DNA from: Sulfurovum sp.
GTDB taxonomy: Bacteria > Campylobacterota > Campylobacteria > Campylobacterales > Sulfurovaceae
Reading direction: 5' to 3'
Assembly: GCA_027019175.1 (NCBI GenBank)
Contig: JALUXB010000019.1
Location: forward strand, 1-64,000
DNA: 64,000 nt
The translations under genes and the position numbers were made by a program. Shown one piece after another: positions 1 through 9,755 of this stretch. The notes beneath the pieces are model-generated. The model was not told where the DNA came from. It did not search any database and saw nothing but the letters and a program-made list of their open reading frames with translations. Position 1 is the stretch's first letter. Each line of letters starts with the position of its first letter.

Positions 1-85
1 AGTTGGATATGCAATCAAGATTATTTCAATCTTGCTGTAATCCTAAACGGGAGACGGGGTGCGGCAACACCTCGTCTCTTCTGCT

Positions 86-126
86 TATTCAATCCCACTA
101 AAGGGAATTGAACCCGGTTCCTAAAC
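86..126 (+). repeat. Flanking repeat copy A (ATTCAATCCC-N11-TTGAACCCGGTTCC)
   Basis: Conserved 10-nt and 14-nt blocks shared with copy B at 860-901; the two copies bracket the toxin-antitoxin pair. Confidence 0.55.
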
Positions 127-312
127 CCAAGTGCTACACGAATTGGTACACGCTGAGAGGCTAATAGCCACAAGGCACGCTATAGCGATATAGTTCGGTA
201 GCCGTCACCCCAATACCTCATCTAAACAAATCCACCAATTAAGATATCAACCCTATTTGACAAAACACACATTGTGTGTTATAATGGAGCTGCATCAACA
301 CGAAGGACTAGT

Positions 313-582
313 ATGACTGCAACAGCCAATAACAAGACCAGAACCAATGTATATCTCGATACCGAAATGAAAAAAAAAGCCCAGGAGATCTTCAAGCAGT
401 ACGGCATGGGGCTCAGTGACGCTTTCAATATTTTTCTTGCTCAGGCTGTCATGGAAAAAGGCATCCCCTTTCAAATCAGAATACCCAATGATGAGACCGC
501 AAAGGTGATCAAAGAAGCAAGAGAGGGTAAAAACATGACCAAAGTATCGCTTGAGGAACTCAAAAAGGAAGTCGGTGCTTGA
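313..582 (+). CDS. RelB/DinJ-family type II antitoxin
   Basis: RHH-like N-terminus (NKTRTNVYLDTEMKKKAQEIFKQYGMGLSDAFNIFLAQAV); ATG at 313 preferred over ORF start 274; overlaps the next ORF. Confidence 0.85.
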   Translation: MTATANNKTRTNVYLDTEMKKKAQEIFKQYGMGLSDAFNIFLAQAVMEKGIPFQIRIPNDETAKVIKEAREGKNMTKVSLEELKKEVGA

Positions 583-844
583 TATTGCCATACACAAAGT
601 GTTTGCAAAAGATCTCAAAAAGGCTCAACTCAATCCAACCAATACGGCAAAGCTTTTTATGTATATCTCTTTGCTGCTAAATCAGAAGGAACTGCCTGCC
701 GAAGCAAAAGATCATGATCTTATGGGAAACTATAAAGATACAAGAGAGTTTCATATCAGCGGGGATCTTCTTGTGGTTTACAGAATAGAAGAGAATACTT
801 TAGAACTCTTGAGACTGGGAACACATTCCCAGCTTTTTAAGTAA
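575..844 (+). CDS. YafQ/RelE-family mRNA interferase toxin
   Basis: Short ORF overlapping the antitoxin stop; GTG start at 575 after AAGGA; DHDLMGNYKDTREFHISGDLLVVYRIEENTLELLRLGTHSQLF is typical YafQ. Confidence 0.85.
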   Translation: MLDIAIHKVFAKDLKKAQLNPTNTAKLFMYISLLLNQKELPAEAKDHDLMGNYKDTREFHISGDLLVVYRIEENTLELLRLGTHSQLFK

Positions 845-859
845 AAGGCACTTCTAATC

Positions 860-901
860 ATTCAATCCCTGATCGAGAGAGTTGAACCCGGTTCCCAAAT
901 C
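860..901 (+). repeat. Flanking repeat copy B (ATTCAATCCC-N12-TTGAACCCGGTTCC)
   Basis: Same blocks as copy A, same orientation, between toxin stop and alr stop. Confidence 0.55.
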
Positions 902-1905
902 TATACCACAACTCTCTCAATATCTTTCGACAACGCTGTCATCACTTCATACGAAATCGTCCCCAACTGTTTTGCAGCATCCTGTGCATCATTGAATACA
1001 ACGATCTCATCTTTTTCACTCTCCACTGAAATAAAATCCATCGATACCCGTCCCAAGATAGGCAGACCTTCTGCCGTCACAAAAGGGGCAAAGGTGTTGC
1101 CACGACACCAGCCGTCACCGTAACCGAGGTCGTAGGTAGAAACCGTCATATCACGCGGTGCGGCAAAGTCTCCGCCGTAGCCTACTCTTTCACCCTTTTT
1201 GAGCCTGCGGGTGGCTACTTTTGAAGCGACTAACTGCATCACAGGTTTCAGCGGTGTAGGCGTAAAAGGATCTGGCAGTTCATCATAGCCATAGGCGGCG
1301 ATGCCGACACGCACCAGATCTTCATCGAAACTGCCGCTTCTTAAAATCGCAGCGGAGTTGTGAGAGTGGAAACGAATATCTGAAAAACCGGCGGAACGCA
1401 CCTTGGCTTTGACGCTCTCAAAACGCTTTTTCTGCCAGAAAAACGCCGAACCCATCTCGTCTGCCGCCCTGAAATGGGTCATCACTCCCACCAGTTCCAG
1501 CTGTCTGGCTCCGATCTGCTTCAGGGCATCTCCTACCTCATCCATAGCGATACCGTTGCGGTGCATACCCGTATCGACCTTGAGCTCCACACGAGCACCC
1601 GGCTTGGCCCTTGCTATATCTTCAAGTGAATTAAGGGTAAAGACACACTGCTTGTCCGGTACTGCCCTGTCACCCAGGACAAGAATATCATCAAATTTCT
1701 CTCTAATGCGATCGGCTTCTTTCAGATTGCGTACCACTGCATGGGTTAGACCAAACTCTGAAGCGAGTGAGGCCATCGTCTCCAGTCCATGCCCGTAGGC
1801 ATTGTCTTTGAGGACGATAGAGATCTTCTCTTTTGAGCCGGTTTTCAGTGCGATTTGGTTAAGATTGTGATAGAAATTATCTCTGTTGATGATTATTTTT
1901 GCCAT
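901..1905 (-). CDS. alr: Alanine racemase
   Basis: [14 protein letters not shown]-lysine motif, [25 protein letters not shown] start preferred. Confidence 0.9.
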   Translation of the reverse strand: MAKIIINRDNFYHNLNQIALKTGSKEKISIVLKDNAYGHGLETMASLASEFGLTHAVVRNLKEADRIREKFDDILVLGDRAVPDKQCVFTLNSLEDIARAKPGARVELKVDTGMHRNGIAMDEVGDALKQIGARQLELVGVMTHFRAADEMGSAFFWQKKRFESVKAKVRSAGFSDIRFHSHNSAAILRSGSFDEDLVRVGIAAYGYDELPDPFTPTPLKPVMQLVASKVATRRLKKGERVGYGGDFAAPRDMTVSTYDLGYGDGWCRGNTFAPFVTAEGLPILGRVSMDFISVESEKDEIVVFNDAQDAAKQLGTISYEVMTALSKDIERVVV

Positions 1906-1933
1906 AGATGGATTATACTGTAAAGGGTTTAAA

Positions 1934-2080
1934 ATGGAAGCGATAGACACCATTGGATGGATAAAAATCGTAGGCATGACACTCACAGCCGGATTTGTAC
2001 TCTACCTGCTCAAAGTACTCATCAGCGTGATCAAAGAAGACCGAGACGGACGCCCCAACGAGAAATGCGATCTGGACTGA
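1934..2080 (+). CDS. Small single-TM membrane protein
   Basis: [48 protein letters not shown]; one TM helix, divergent from alr. Confidence 0.5.
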   Translation: MEAIDTIGWIKIVGMTLTAGFVLYLLKVLISVIKEDRDGRPNEKCDLD

Positions 2081-2136
2081 TATAGCGGGGCTGCAAATTA
2101 AAAGTTTAAAATTAAAAAATTTGGTATGCTTTTCTA

Positions 2137-3270
2137 TTGAAAAGCTTTTATTATTCAGGGAAACAGCTCATGACTTGTTCTAAAATAGAAGCATTGCAAC
2201 GCAATGCAAACCAACAATCCTCAATCCTTAATCCTCTCTCACAGGAGTACCCTGTGAGAAGAGTTCCCGCCGAGTGGGAGAAGCAGCGCTGTGTGCTAAT
2301 GAGCTTCCCGCACGAAGAGACAGACTGGTACGATCCGGACAATCCAAAGTCACTCAACGAAGCCCTGTCACCCTTTATCCGTATTGCACAGGCAGTTGCC
2401 TACAAAGAGCCTGTTTACATTATCTGTAAAGACAAGGAAAAAATAAGTTCCATGTTCTGCTCGACATTCAACATGATTTTTATCGAGCTGCCTACCAACG
2501 ATACATGGATACGTGACTATGGGTACATCACCGTTGAAGAGGATGGAGAGAAGCGGCTACTTGACTTCACCTTTGACGGCTGGGGCGGAAAGTTTGAAGC
2601 TGCTCTTGACAACAGTGTCAACCAGGCACTCCACAAGAAAGGCTACATGGGTACAACACCGCTGGTGCAGATAGATTTTGTGCTTGAAGGCGGCTCGATT
2701 GAGAGTGACGGAGACGGTACCATTTTGACAACCTCTCAGTGTCTGTGCAATCCCAACCGTAACGGTGGATTGACAAAAGAACAGGTCGAAGAGAAACTCT
2801 CCCAATATCTTGGCGCTAAGCGGATTCTTTGGCTTGACCACGGCTATCTTGCCGGGGACGATACCGACAGCCATATTGACACATTGGCACGATTTGTCAA
2901 CAAAGACACCATTGTCTATGTCAAGTGTGATGAGAGCAGTGATGAGCACTACGAGGCGCTCAAGGCGATGGAGAAGCAGCTGCATACCTTCCGTACAGCA
3001 GAGGGAGCCCCCTATACGCTTATCCCCCTGCCTATGTGCGAAGCCAAGTTTGACAAAGAAGGCAACCGTCTACCGGCAACCTATGCCAACTTTCTCATCA
3101 GCAACGGGGCAATGGTCTACCCTACCTATGGCGACAAAACAAACGATGCCAAAGCAGGTGAGATCTTCAAACAGCTTTTCCCAGACAGGGAGATCATTCC
3201 CGTCAACTGCCTCAAACTCATCGAAGAGGGCGGCAGCCTGCACTGCTCGACGATGCAGATACCTTTTTAG
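2137..3270 (+). CDS. aguA: Agmatine deiminase (N-terminus contains repeat element; native start possibly GTG 2254)
   Basis: VRRVPAEWEKQRCVLMSFPHEETDW, NDTWIRDYG, EGGSIESDGDGTILTT, GGSLHCSTMQIP catalytic Cys region; AGGAG at 2243-2247 before in-frame GTG 2254. Confidence 0.92.
   Translation: MKSFYYSGKQLMTCSKIEALQRNANQQSSILNPLSQEYPVRRVPAEWEKQRCVLMSFPHEETDWYDPDNPKSLNEALSPFIRIAQAVAYKEPVYIICKDKEKISSMFCSTFNMIFIELPTNDTWIRDYGYITVEEDGEKRLLDFTFDGWGGKFEAALDNSVNQALHKKGYMGTTPLVQIDFVLEGGSIESDGDGTILTTSQCLCNPNRNGGLTKEQVEEKLSQYLGAKRILWLDHGYLAGDDTDSHIDTLARFVNKDTIVYVKCDESSDEHYEALKAMEKQLHTFRTAEGAPYTLIPLPMCEAKFDKEGNRLPATYANFLISNGAMVYPTYGDKTNDAKAGEIFKQLFPDREIIPVNCLKLIEEGGSLHCSTMQIPF
2191..2236 (+). repeat. Palindrome-heptamer element, copy 1 (aguA)
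   Basis: GCATTGC-AAC-GCAATGC (2191-2207), AAACC, then AATCCTC AATCCTT AATCCTC (2216-2236). Confidence 0.75.
2237..2259 (+). promoter_or_regulatory. Hairpin over Shine-Dalgarno and candidate start of aguA
   Basis: TCTCACAGG-AGTAC-CCTGTGAGA, perfect 9-bp stem; contains AGGAG and GTG 2254. Confidence 0.6.
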
Positions 3271-3279
3271 GAGTCAACC

Positions 3280-4179
3280 ATGAAAACCGCACTGATACAA
3301 CAGCGTTACCACGGCAGCAAAGAAGCAACCATCGCCCGTACGCTTGAGATGATCGCCCAGACCGATGCCAAACTTGTCATCTTGCAGGAACTCCACCAGA
3401 GCGAATACTTCTGTCAGAGTGAAGAGACAAAATTTTTCGACTATGCCGAAACCTATAAAGAAGATATCACCTTTTGGCAGCAAGTCAGCAAAGAGCGGCA
3501 GATCGTACTGGTTACCTCCCTCTTTGAGAAGCGCACAGCAGGTATCTACCACAACACCGCCTATGTCTTCGACCATGGCGAGATCGCAGGGAAGTACCGA
3601 AAAATGCACATCCCTGACGACCCGGGATACTACGAAAAATTCTACTTTACCCCCGGAGACATGGGCTTTGAACCCATAGATACTTCCGTTGGAAGGCTTG
3701 GTGTACTGGTCTGCTGGGATCAGTGGTACCCCGAAGCGGCACGCATCATGGCACTCAAAGGAGCACAGGTACTCATCTACCCCACCGCCATCGGCTACCT
3801 TGCATGCCCCAAAGAGCGCCACGATGAACTGTGTGAAAAAGAAAATACCCCCGAAGAGAAACGCAAAATGCGCGAAGCGTGGATCGCCGTACAGCGCGGA
3901 CATGCCGTAGCAAACGGCGTTCCGGTACTGACAGTCAACCGTGTGGGAAGCGAAAAAGACCCTTCCGGCGTACTCGAAGGCATCGACTTTTGGGGCAACA
4001 GCTTTGCTTTTGGTCCGCAGGGAGAACTGCTTGCAGAGGGTTCACAGGAGAATGAAGAGATTATCGAACTGGAGCTGGATATGCAAACAGGGGAAGAGGT
4101 GCGCAAGATCTGGCCGTTTCTGCGTGACAGACGCATCGAATCTTACGCTTGTCTTCAAAAACGCTTCTGCGATACGTAA
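3280..4179 (+). CDS. aguB: N-carbamoylputrescine amidase (nitrilase superfamily)
   Basis: Glu/Lys/Cys triad motifs incl. GRLGVLVCWDQWYPEAAR; adjacent to aguA. Confidence 0.93.
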   Translation: MKTALIQQRYHGSKEATIARTLEMIAQTDAKLVILQELHQSEYFCQSEETKFFDYAETYKEDITFWQQVSKERQIVLVTSLFEKRTAGIYHNTAYVFDHGEIAGKYRKMHIPDDPGYYEKFYFTPGDMGFEPIDTSVGRLGVLVCWDQWYPEAARIMALKGAQVLIYPTAIGYLACPKERHDELCEKENTPEEKRKMREAWIAVQRGHAVANGVPVLTVNRVGSEKDPSGVLEGIDFWGNSFAFGPQGELLAEGSQENEEIIELELDMQTGEEVRKIWPFLRDRRIESYACLQKRFCDT

Positions 4180-4201
4180 GGTGTTGTCCCCTGACAACAC
4201 C
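4176..4201 (+). repeat. REP family 2 hairpin
   Basis: GTAAGGTGTTGTCCCCTGACAACACC; carries the aguB stop codon (TAA 4177-4179). Confidence 0.75.
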
Positions 4202-4315
4202 CATATGGAAAACGGAAAATATGATACAGTAACCCCACACAAAAATTTACACTAAGCCAACCTCTAAGTTATATAGCTTATAATCCACAGTAATTTACTA
4301 ATTGAAAGGTTTTCT

Positions 4316-4837
4316 ATGGCAACAAGAAGAGAGATTATGAACCTACCGATGACACCCGTGGAAAAGGGAAAGCCTGTTCATTTCAAAAATCCTCCAAAGG
4401 CTTTTTTTGACGCTATTGGCGGCGAAGAGGGAATGAAAGAGCTGATGTATGATTTTTACGATAAAATCTATGAGAGCAAGATTGCCCACTTCTTTCCTCA
4501 GGATGAAGAAGAATTTGAAGAAGTAAAAAAGAAAAACAGTAAATTTTTCATCCAGATCTGTGGTGGACCAAAAGTCTATGAGGGGGAAAGCAAAGGGATG
4601 GATCTGAATGAATATATGATCCGTATCCATGATGATTTTTCCATCAACGAGAACAACCGTATAGAGTGGCTGGGTACCATGAGAGAGGCTCTGGCAGACA
4701 AGGCACAGCATGTCGATATTGACCTTATTCGTGAATTTTGGGAATACCTTGACAACTTTTCAAAACTGACTGTCAATACATTTGCAGACGGAAGTACTTA
4801 CTACGCAGCATATCAGCAGGCGAAAGAAGAAGGTTGA
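4316..4837 (+). CDS. Truncated-hemoglobin-like globin
   Basis: FFDAIGGEEGMKELMYDFYDKIYES..HFFP..FFIQICGGP..YEG..MIRIHDDFSI..W resembles 2-on-2 globins. Confidence 0.8.
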   Translation: MATRREIMNLPMTPVEKGKPVHFKNPPKAFFDAIGGEEGMKELMYDFYDKIYESKIAHFFPQDEEEFEEVKKKNSKFFIQICGGPKVYEGESKGMDLNEYMIRIHDDFSINENNRIEWLGTMREALADKAQHVDIDLIREFWEYLDNFSKLTVNTFADGSTYYAAYQQAKEEG

Positions 4838-4840
4838 GGA

Positions 4841-5416
4841 TTAAAAACGCGAAGCGTTTTTTTCTCGCCACCACAAAAATGCAAACATCAACCCCGGTGT
4901 TTTGGCAATGCTCTCATCAAAAATAAAATGGTCAATTTCACACACAGGAAGTTCAATGACCTCAATCTGTTCTCCTTCAATGCCCCCGCCTTCTCCAACA
5001 TGCATTTTTTCATCAACTTCCGCATAATAAAGTGTCTGCCTGCTTCCGGCAAACCCCACGGAAGTATGAAATGAGGTAACACGCGTAATCATTTCAAGCG
5101 GTACCTGATAGCCGCACTCCTCCTCTATCTCTTCAACGGCAATCTGTACCAACGGTAGATCTTTGTCTACAATACCTGCACAGAGTTCCACCGTCATTCC
5201 CTTGCCGTCATTCAAATACACTGCCGGGCGGAACTGCTTAACGAGGATAAACGCCTTTTTCTGGGTATGATATATTAAAATGGCTACGCTGTCATGCGCC
5301 TCAACGATCTCCCAGCTCTTTTCTACCCCGTCCTGTCTGTAACAGGCACGTTCCGTTTTAATAAAACGGGCATCCTCCAGCGGTTCTGTTCTAAATGCTT
5401 CAATCTTGCCTGTCAT
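4841..5416 (-). CDS. NUDIX hydrolase (ADP-ribose/UDP-sugar pyrophosphatase type)
   Basis: ELCAGIVDKDLPLVQIAVEEIEEECGY resembles Nudix box. Confidence 0.82.
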   Translation of the reverse strand: MTGKIEAFRTEPLEDARFIKTERACYRQDGVEKSWEIVEAHDSVAILIYHTQKKAFILVKQFRPAVYLNDGKGMTVELCAGIVDKDLPLVQIAVEEIEEECGYQVPLEMITRVTSFHTSVGFAGSRQTLYYAEVDEKMHVGEGGGIEGEQIEVIELPVCEIDHFIFDESIAKTPGLMFAFLWWREKNASRF

Positions 5417-6702
5417 TTATCTTCCCCTAATACTTCTTCATCTTCAAGCTTCCCGTCAAAACGGTCTTTGTCCCAAATATAGGATGGAGTATCATGCATC
5501 AGGTATGCTTCGATCTTTTGACGCTTCTGAGCCGTTCCTTTAATTTCAACTTTTTTGTATTTTGTTGTCTTCACCTTCTCATATCGGGTAAATTTCTTCA
5601 GAACAGACCCGGCAGAGACTGATTTTCGACGGAGTACTTTCATGGGATTAATCCAGCGTCCGTTCTTCATCAGCCCAAAGTGCAGGTGCGGTCCAGTACT
5701 CCGTCCCGAACTTCCCACATATCCGATGATCTGCCCCTTTTTCACATACTGCCCCCGCTTGACACGTATACGGCTCTGATGTGCATAGAGTGAAATATAC
5801 CCTCCGGCATGTTTGATCTTGACAACACGTCCATAACCTCCCATCCAGCCTGCATAGATCACTTTGCCGTCATTCACAGCCAGCAGCGGTGTACCGCGTT
5901 TGGCGCCAAAGTCCGTACCGTGATGGGGACGGTAACGATGGAGAATGGGATGCCAACGCCGGTAGGAGAACCCGGAAGTGATACGTGCGTGACGAAGCGG
6001 CATCCCAAATACCTTTCCCCCTCCTTTTCCGACACGCCGAGTGTAGACAACTTTCTTTTTTCCTGTTACGCTATAGGCAACCTTTTTATTGGCATCACTA
6101 TAACCGGTACCGTCCTCATCAACATAAATGAAAGCATCTTTTCCCCGGGTATGTACCTTGACAATTTCAATACGGGGCATGGAAAAGACAGAACCAAGCC
6201 TCGTTTTCTGTCTGTAAACAAATGCTACCTCATCCCCCTTGCGAAGCTTTTTAATGTTGACAACACCCTTCAGTGCCATCCCAAGCCGTTTGGCTACATT
6301 GGGATAGTGGGTATTTTTCAGTGCATCGGTATAGGGGTTTTTTTCGATCTTGATACGACCGAAATACTCTTTGTCCTGATAGATGATGGGGATGATGTCA
6401 AAACCGTAACCGCTTGTCTGCCCAGCTTGCCTGAAAAGATGAATCTGCATCTCTTCACTGATAGGGATGAGTGCCTGATCGAGTGTTCCATTCCCATCGA
6501 CAGATTCATAATAGCTCCTGTCACTGCGTATCTCAAGTAAAAATTTCTTGTCATCATCGGAAATAGACTGCAGCAGGCTATGGGGAATCCCTTTTTCATT
6601 CAAGTAATCCGAAAACGTTTTGCCCTTTTCCCACTGACGGTACTCCACCTTCATCCCAAATGCCAGACTGATGCACATCAGTGCCGCTATGAATATTCGC
6701 AT
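5413..6702 (-). CDS. M23-family peptidoglycan endopeptidase
   Basis: HHGTDFGAKRGTPLLAVNDGKV...YAHQS...GSSGRSTGPHLHFG. Confidence 0.92.
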   Translation of the reverse strand: MRIFIAALMCISLAFGMKVEYRQWEKGKTFSDYLNEKGIPHSLLQSISDDDKKFLLEIRSDRSYYESVDGNGTLDQALIPISEEMQIHLFRQAGQTSGYGFDIIPIIYQDKEYFGRIKIEKNPYTDALKNTHYPNVAKRLGMALKGVVNIKKLRKGDEVAFVYRQKTRLGSVFSMPRIEIVKVHTRGKDAFIYVDEDGTGYSDANKKVAYSVTGKKKVVYTRRVGKGGGKVFGMPLRHARITSGFSYRRWHPILHRYRPHHGTDFGAKRGTPLLAVNDGKVIYAGWMGGYGRVVKIKHAGGYISLYAHQSRIRVKRGQYVKKGQIIGYVGSSGRSTGPHLHFGLMKNGRWINPMKVLRRKSVSAGSVLKKFTRYEKVKTTKYKKVEIKGTAQKRQKIEAYLMHDTPSYIWDKDRFDGKLEDEEVLGEDK

Positions 6703-6841
6703 ACCTCTTGTCGATGCTCCCCTGTAAAATAGTACAAATTATAGCCGAATAATATTAACCGGCTTACGGAAATCACCTTCTCATCGGACTTTTAATCTTT
6801 TGCCTGTATAATCAGAGATCACTACGCCATAAAGGATCGCA

Positions 6842-7525
6842 ATGCGTAATCTCGCCTTTTTCATGCTTGCCGCACTACCACTTTTTGCAGGCTTTTTCCC
6901 TCCCACAGTACATACAGCCGTCAGCACTTCAAACGGCACTACATTACAACTTGCCAAACCCTTTCCCGTCAATGGTATGAGCGGTATTGTCATTCACAAT
7001 TATGGTCACGATCTCAAAGCTGCCACCGGTTACATTGAACAAACAGCTGCTTCCGGCAGTGCAAAACTGATTGCCAAAGAGATCATCCGCCATGAATCGC
7101 TTCCCACCATCAAAACCCCTGTGACAAAAGGCGATAAAGTAATCGGCGGCTATCTTTATGACAATGTAATGCTGCTCGCTCCCGATGCAGACACATACGC
7201 AAAGATCACCAAATCAACTTCAAAGCACTGGGTACATCCTGATCTTTTCGCTGTTTACCTCTCTGAAACCGGCGACACCTATCCGACAAAAGAAAACCTT
7301 GCACGTTTTGCCAAACAGTATCAGGTAGGACTCATATACATTGTCAAACACAACAGTGCTGTACTGCTCGATCCTATCTCAGGAAAGATCGTTGGCAAAC
7401 GTGCTTTCAGCGGAACACCGGCTAAAGCACAGGCACCTTTTTTCATGCGTATCGGAGAGATCCGTTCCGGATGGTTTTCCGATGATGCACCGGGAGACTA
7501 CTACAAAATCATGGAGCAGTTCTAA
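6842..7525 (+). CDS. Plasminogen-binding protein PgbA N-terminal-like exported protein
   Basis: Signal peptide; N-terminus resembles Helicobacter/Campylobacter PgbA-like proteins. Confidence 0.6.
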   Translation: MRNLAFFMLAALPLFAGFFPPTVHTAVSTSNGTTLQLAKPFPVNGMSGIVIHNYGHDLKAATGYIEQTAASGSAKLIAKEIIRHESLPTIKTPVTKGDKVIGGYLYDNVMLLAPDADTYAKITKSTSKHWVHPDLFAVYLSETGDTYPTKENLARFAKQYQVGLIYIVKHNSAVLLDPISGKIVGKRAFSGTPAKAQAPFFMRIGEIRSGWFSDDAPGDYYKIMEQF

Positions 7526-8907
7526 TGCTTGAAGCAAAACATGTCAAAGCACTGGAAGACCTTGTAGGCAAAGAGAATGTTTACAGCGACAAAGCCCATA
7601 TGATCGCCTACAGCTACGATGCCACCCGTACCCGGTTTGAACCCGATGCAGTTGTTTTCCCACGCAATGAAGAGGATGTCAGCCGCATTCTGGTTTACTG
7701 CAACCATCACGGCATTGTCATCACCCCTCGCGGTGCGGGTAGCGGATTTACCGGTGGTGCCCTGCCAACCAAAGGCGGTATTACGCTTGCAATGGAAAAA
7801 CATATGAACAGGATCCTCGAGATCGATATGGAGAATATGGTTGCGGTCGTACAACCTGGTGTGATCAACATGGATCTGCAAAAAGCGGTCGAAGCAAAAG
7901 GGCTTTTCTATCCGCCTGACCCTGCCAGTGAGGAGTACTCCACCATCGGCGGCAACGTCAGTGAAAATGCAGGCGGCATGCGCGCGGCAAAATACGGCAT
8001 TACCAAAGACTACGTCATGGCACTGCGTGCTGTACGTGCCAACGGTGACATCATCCGTGCAGGCAAACGTACCATCAAGGATGTGGCAGGCTACAATATC
8101 GCCGGTATCCTGACTGCTTCAGAGGGGACACTGGCTGTCATTACCGAAATTACGGTCAAACTGTTGCCAAAACCAAAGTTCCGCAAAGCCTATATGGGCA
8201 TCTTCCCCTCCGTTGAAGATGCGATGAACGCCGTTTTCAAATCGCTTGCGGGTGGAGCCAACCCGGTTGCAATGGAATTTATGGATGCCCTTGTCGTGCA
8301 GGCACTCAAGGAGAAGCTGGGTGTAGCACTTCCTGAAGATGCCGGCGCACTGCTCATTGGCGATGTGGACGGCAATGTTATCGAAGAGGTTGACTTTCAG
8401 TTAAATATTCTGGAACAGTCGTTCAAAGAAAACGGTGCGCAGGACTTTGTCGTTGCCAATACCGATGCCGAGCGGGACAAACTCTGGTTTGCCAGACGAA
8501 ACGCCTCCCCATCCATCACCATTTATGGCAGCAAGAAGCTCAATGAAGATATCTCCGTACCCAGAAGTATGCTCCCTGAAGCACTGAAGAACATTTATGC
8601 TATCGGCGAGAAGTACGGTTTCAAGGTACCCTGTTTCGGTCATGCGGGAGACGGGAATATCCACGTCAACGTAATGGTAGACGGTTCGGATGAAAAGCAG
8701 CTTGAAGAAGGGCATAAAGCCATTGAGGAAATTTTTGAACTTGTCGTCGAAATGGGTGGAACACTCAGTGGCGAACACGGCATCGGCACTTCCAAAGCAC
8801 CGTTTATGAACATCGCCTTCAACGAAGCAGAGTTACAGCTTTTCCGGGACATTAAAAAAGCATTCGATCCCAACGGTATTCTCAACCCCGGAAAGATGGG
8901 ACTGTAA
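7525..8907 (+). CDS. glcD: FAD-linked glycolate/lactate oxidase, GlcD type
   Basis: PRGAGSGFTGGALPTKGGI, TIGGNVSENAGGMRAAKYG, CFGHAGDGNIHVN, SGEHGIG. Confidence 0.92.
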   Translation: MLEAKHVKALEDLVGKENVYSDKAHMIAYSYDATRTRFEPDAVVFPRNEEDVSRILVYCNHHGIVITPRGAGSGFTGGALPTKGGITLAMEKHMNRILEIDMENMVAVVQPGVINMDLQKAVEAKGLFYPPDPASEEYSTIGGNVSENAGGMRAAKYGITKDYVMALRAVRANGDIIRAGKRTIKDVAGYNIAGILTASEGTLAVITEITVKLLPKPKFRKAYMGIFPSVEDAMNAVFKSLAGGANPVAMEFMDALVVQALKEKLGVALPEDAGALLIGDVDGNVIEEVDFQLNILEQSFKENGAQDFVVANTDAERDKLWFARRNASPSITIYGSKKLNEDISVPRSMLPEALKNIYAIGEKYGFKVPCFGHAGDGNIHVNVMVDGSDEKQLEEGHKAIEEIFELVVEMGGTLSGEHGIGTSKAPFMNIAFNEAELQLFRDIKKAFDPNGILNPGKMGL

Positions 8908-8927
8908 AAAATGAAACATTAAAAAGG

Positions 8928-9755
8928 GTGGGAGTGAAAAAGAAGGGTATTCTCAAAGAGTATTACATCTTTTTGCGCGATTTCGTCAAAGATCTTTTTG
9001 ACGACCGTCTTGGCTATTATGCTTCCAGCCTCAGCTGGAACACCATCTTTTCTATCATTCCGCTTCTGGTTATTCTGCTGTACATTTTTACCACCATGCC
9101 TGCTTTCGACCTTTTTTACGAAAAGATACGCCAGCTCATCTTTTCCAATCTCCTGCCCACCCAGTCCGAAGAGATCATGGAGCGTATCAATACGTTTGTA
9201 CATAACTCGGACAAACTGGGAATGATGGGGATTTTCTATGTCACCTTCGCAGCAATCATGTTCTTCAAAAGTTACGATTACATTGTCAATGACATCTTCG
9301 AACTGCCGCCAAGAAGCATTTTGTCGAGTATCCGTATCTATCTGCTGCTCATTACCCTTGTGCCTCTTATGATGGTGGCATCCTTTTTCCTGAGCAGTTT
9401 CATACAAAGCTATCTCGATAAAACCAGTGTAACGAGCTTTATACACCTCTATTATTTTCTCCCCTATCTTATTGTCTGGGGCGCATTTTATATTGCTTAC
9501 CAGCTTTCCGCAAAAACACCCATTAAACCCAAGGCAGCTGCCATGAGCTCGTTTATCGCTTCGCTCATCTGGTATCTTTCAAAAAGCGGCTTTGTCTTTT
9601 ACGTCATGCACAACAAAACCTACACTTCGGTTTATGGCAGCATCAGTACCCTGCTCTTCTTTTTTCTCTGGATCTACATCTCATGGGCCATTTTTCTGCA
9701 TGGTTTGCGCTTTTGTTACCTGCTCAACAAAGGGAAAGAGATAGAAAAAATTTAA
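8928..9755 (+). CDS. YihY/BrkB-family membrane protein
   Basis: Multi-TM; YYASSLSWNTIFSIIPLLVILL and YGSISTLLFFFLWIYISW. Confidence 0.85.
   Translation: MGVKKKGILKEYYIFLRDFVKDLFDDRLGYYASSLSWNTIFSIIPLLVILLYIFTTMPAFDLFYEKIRQLIFSNLLPTQSEEIMERINTFVHNSDKLGMMGIFYVTFAAIMFFKSYDYIVNDIFELPPRSILSSIRIYLLLITLVPLMMVASFFLSSFIQSYLDKTSVTSFIHLYYFLPYLIVWGAFYIAYQLSAKTPIKPKAAAMSSFIASLIWYLSKSGFVFYVMHNKTYTSVYGSISTLLFFFLWIYISWAIFLHGLRFCYLLNKGKEIEKI

Noticed and set aside
51-78. GAGACGGGGTG-CGGCAA-CACCTCGTCTC hairpin near the window start as an integron attC site
   Set aside because: Good 11-bp stem but no convincing RYYYAAC/GTTRRRY core sites and no integrase or cassette array; could be a terminator or REP-like hairpin.
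5809-6540. 243-aa ORF antisense to the M23 peptidase gene
   Set aside because: No recognisable domain; opposite a well-supported CDS.
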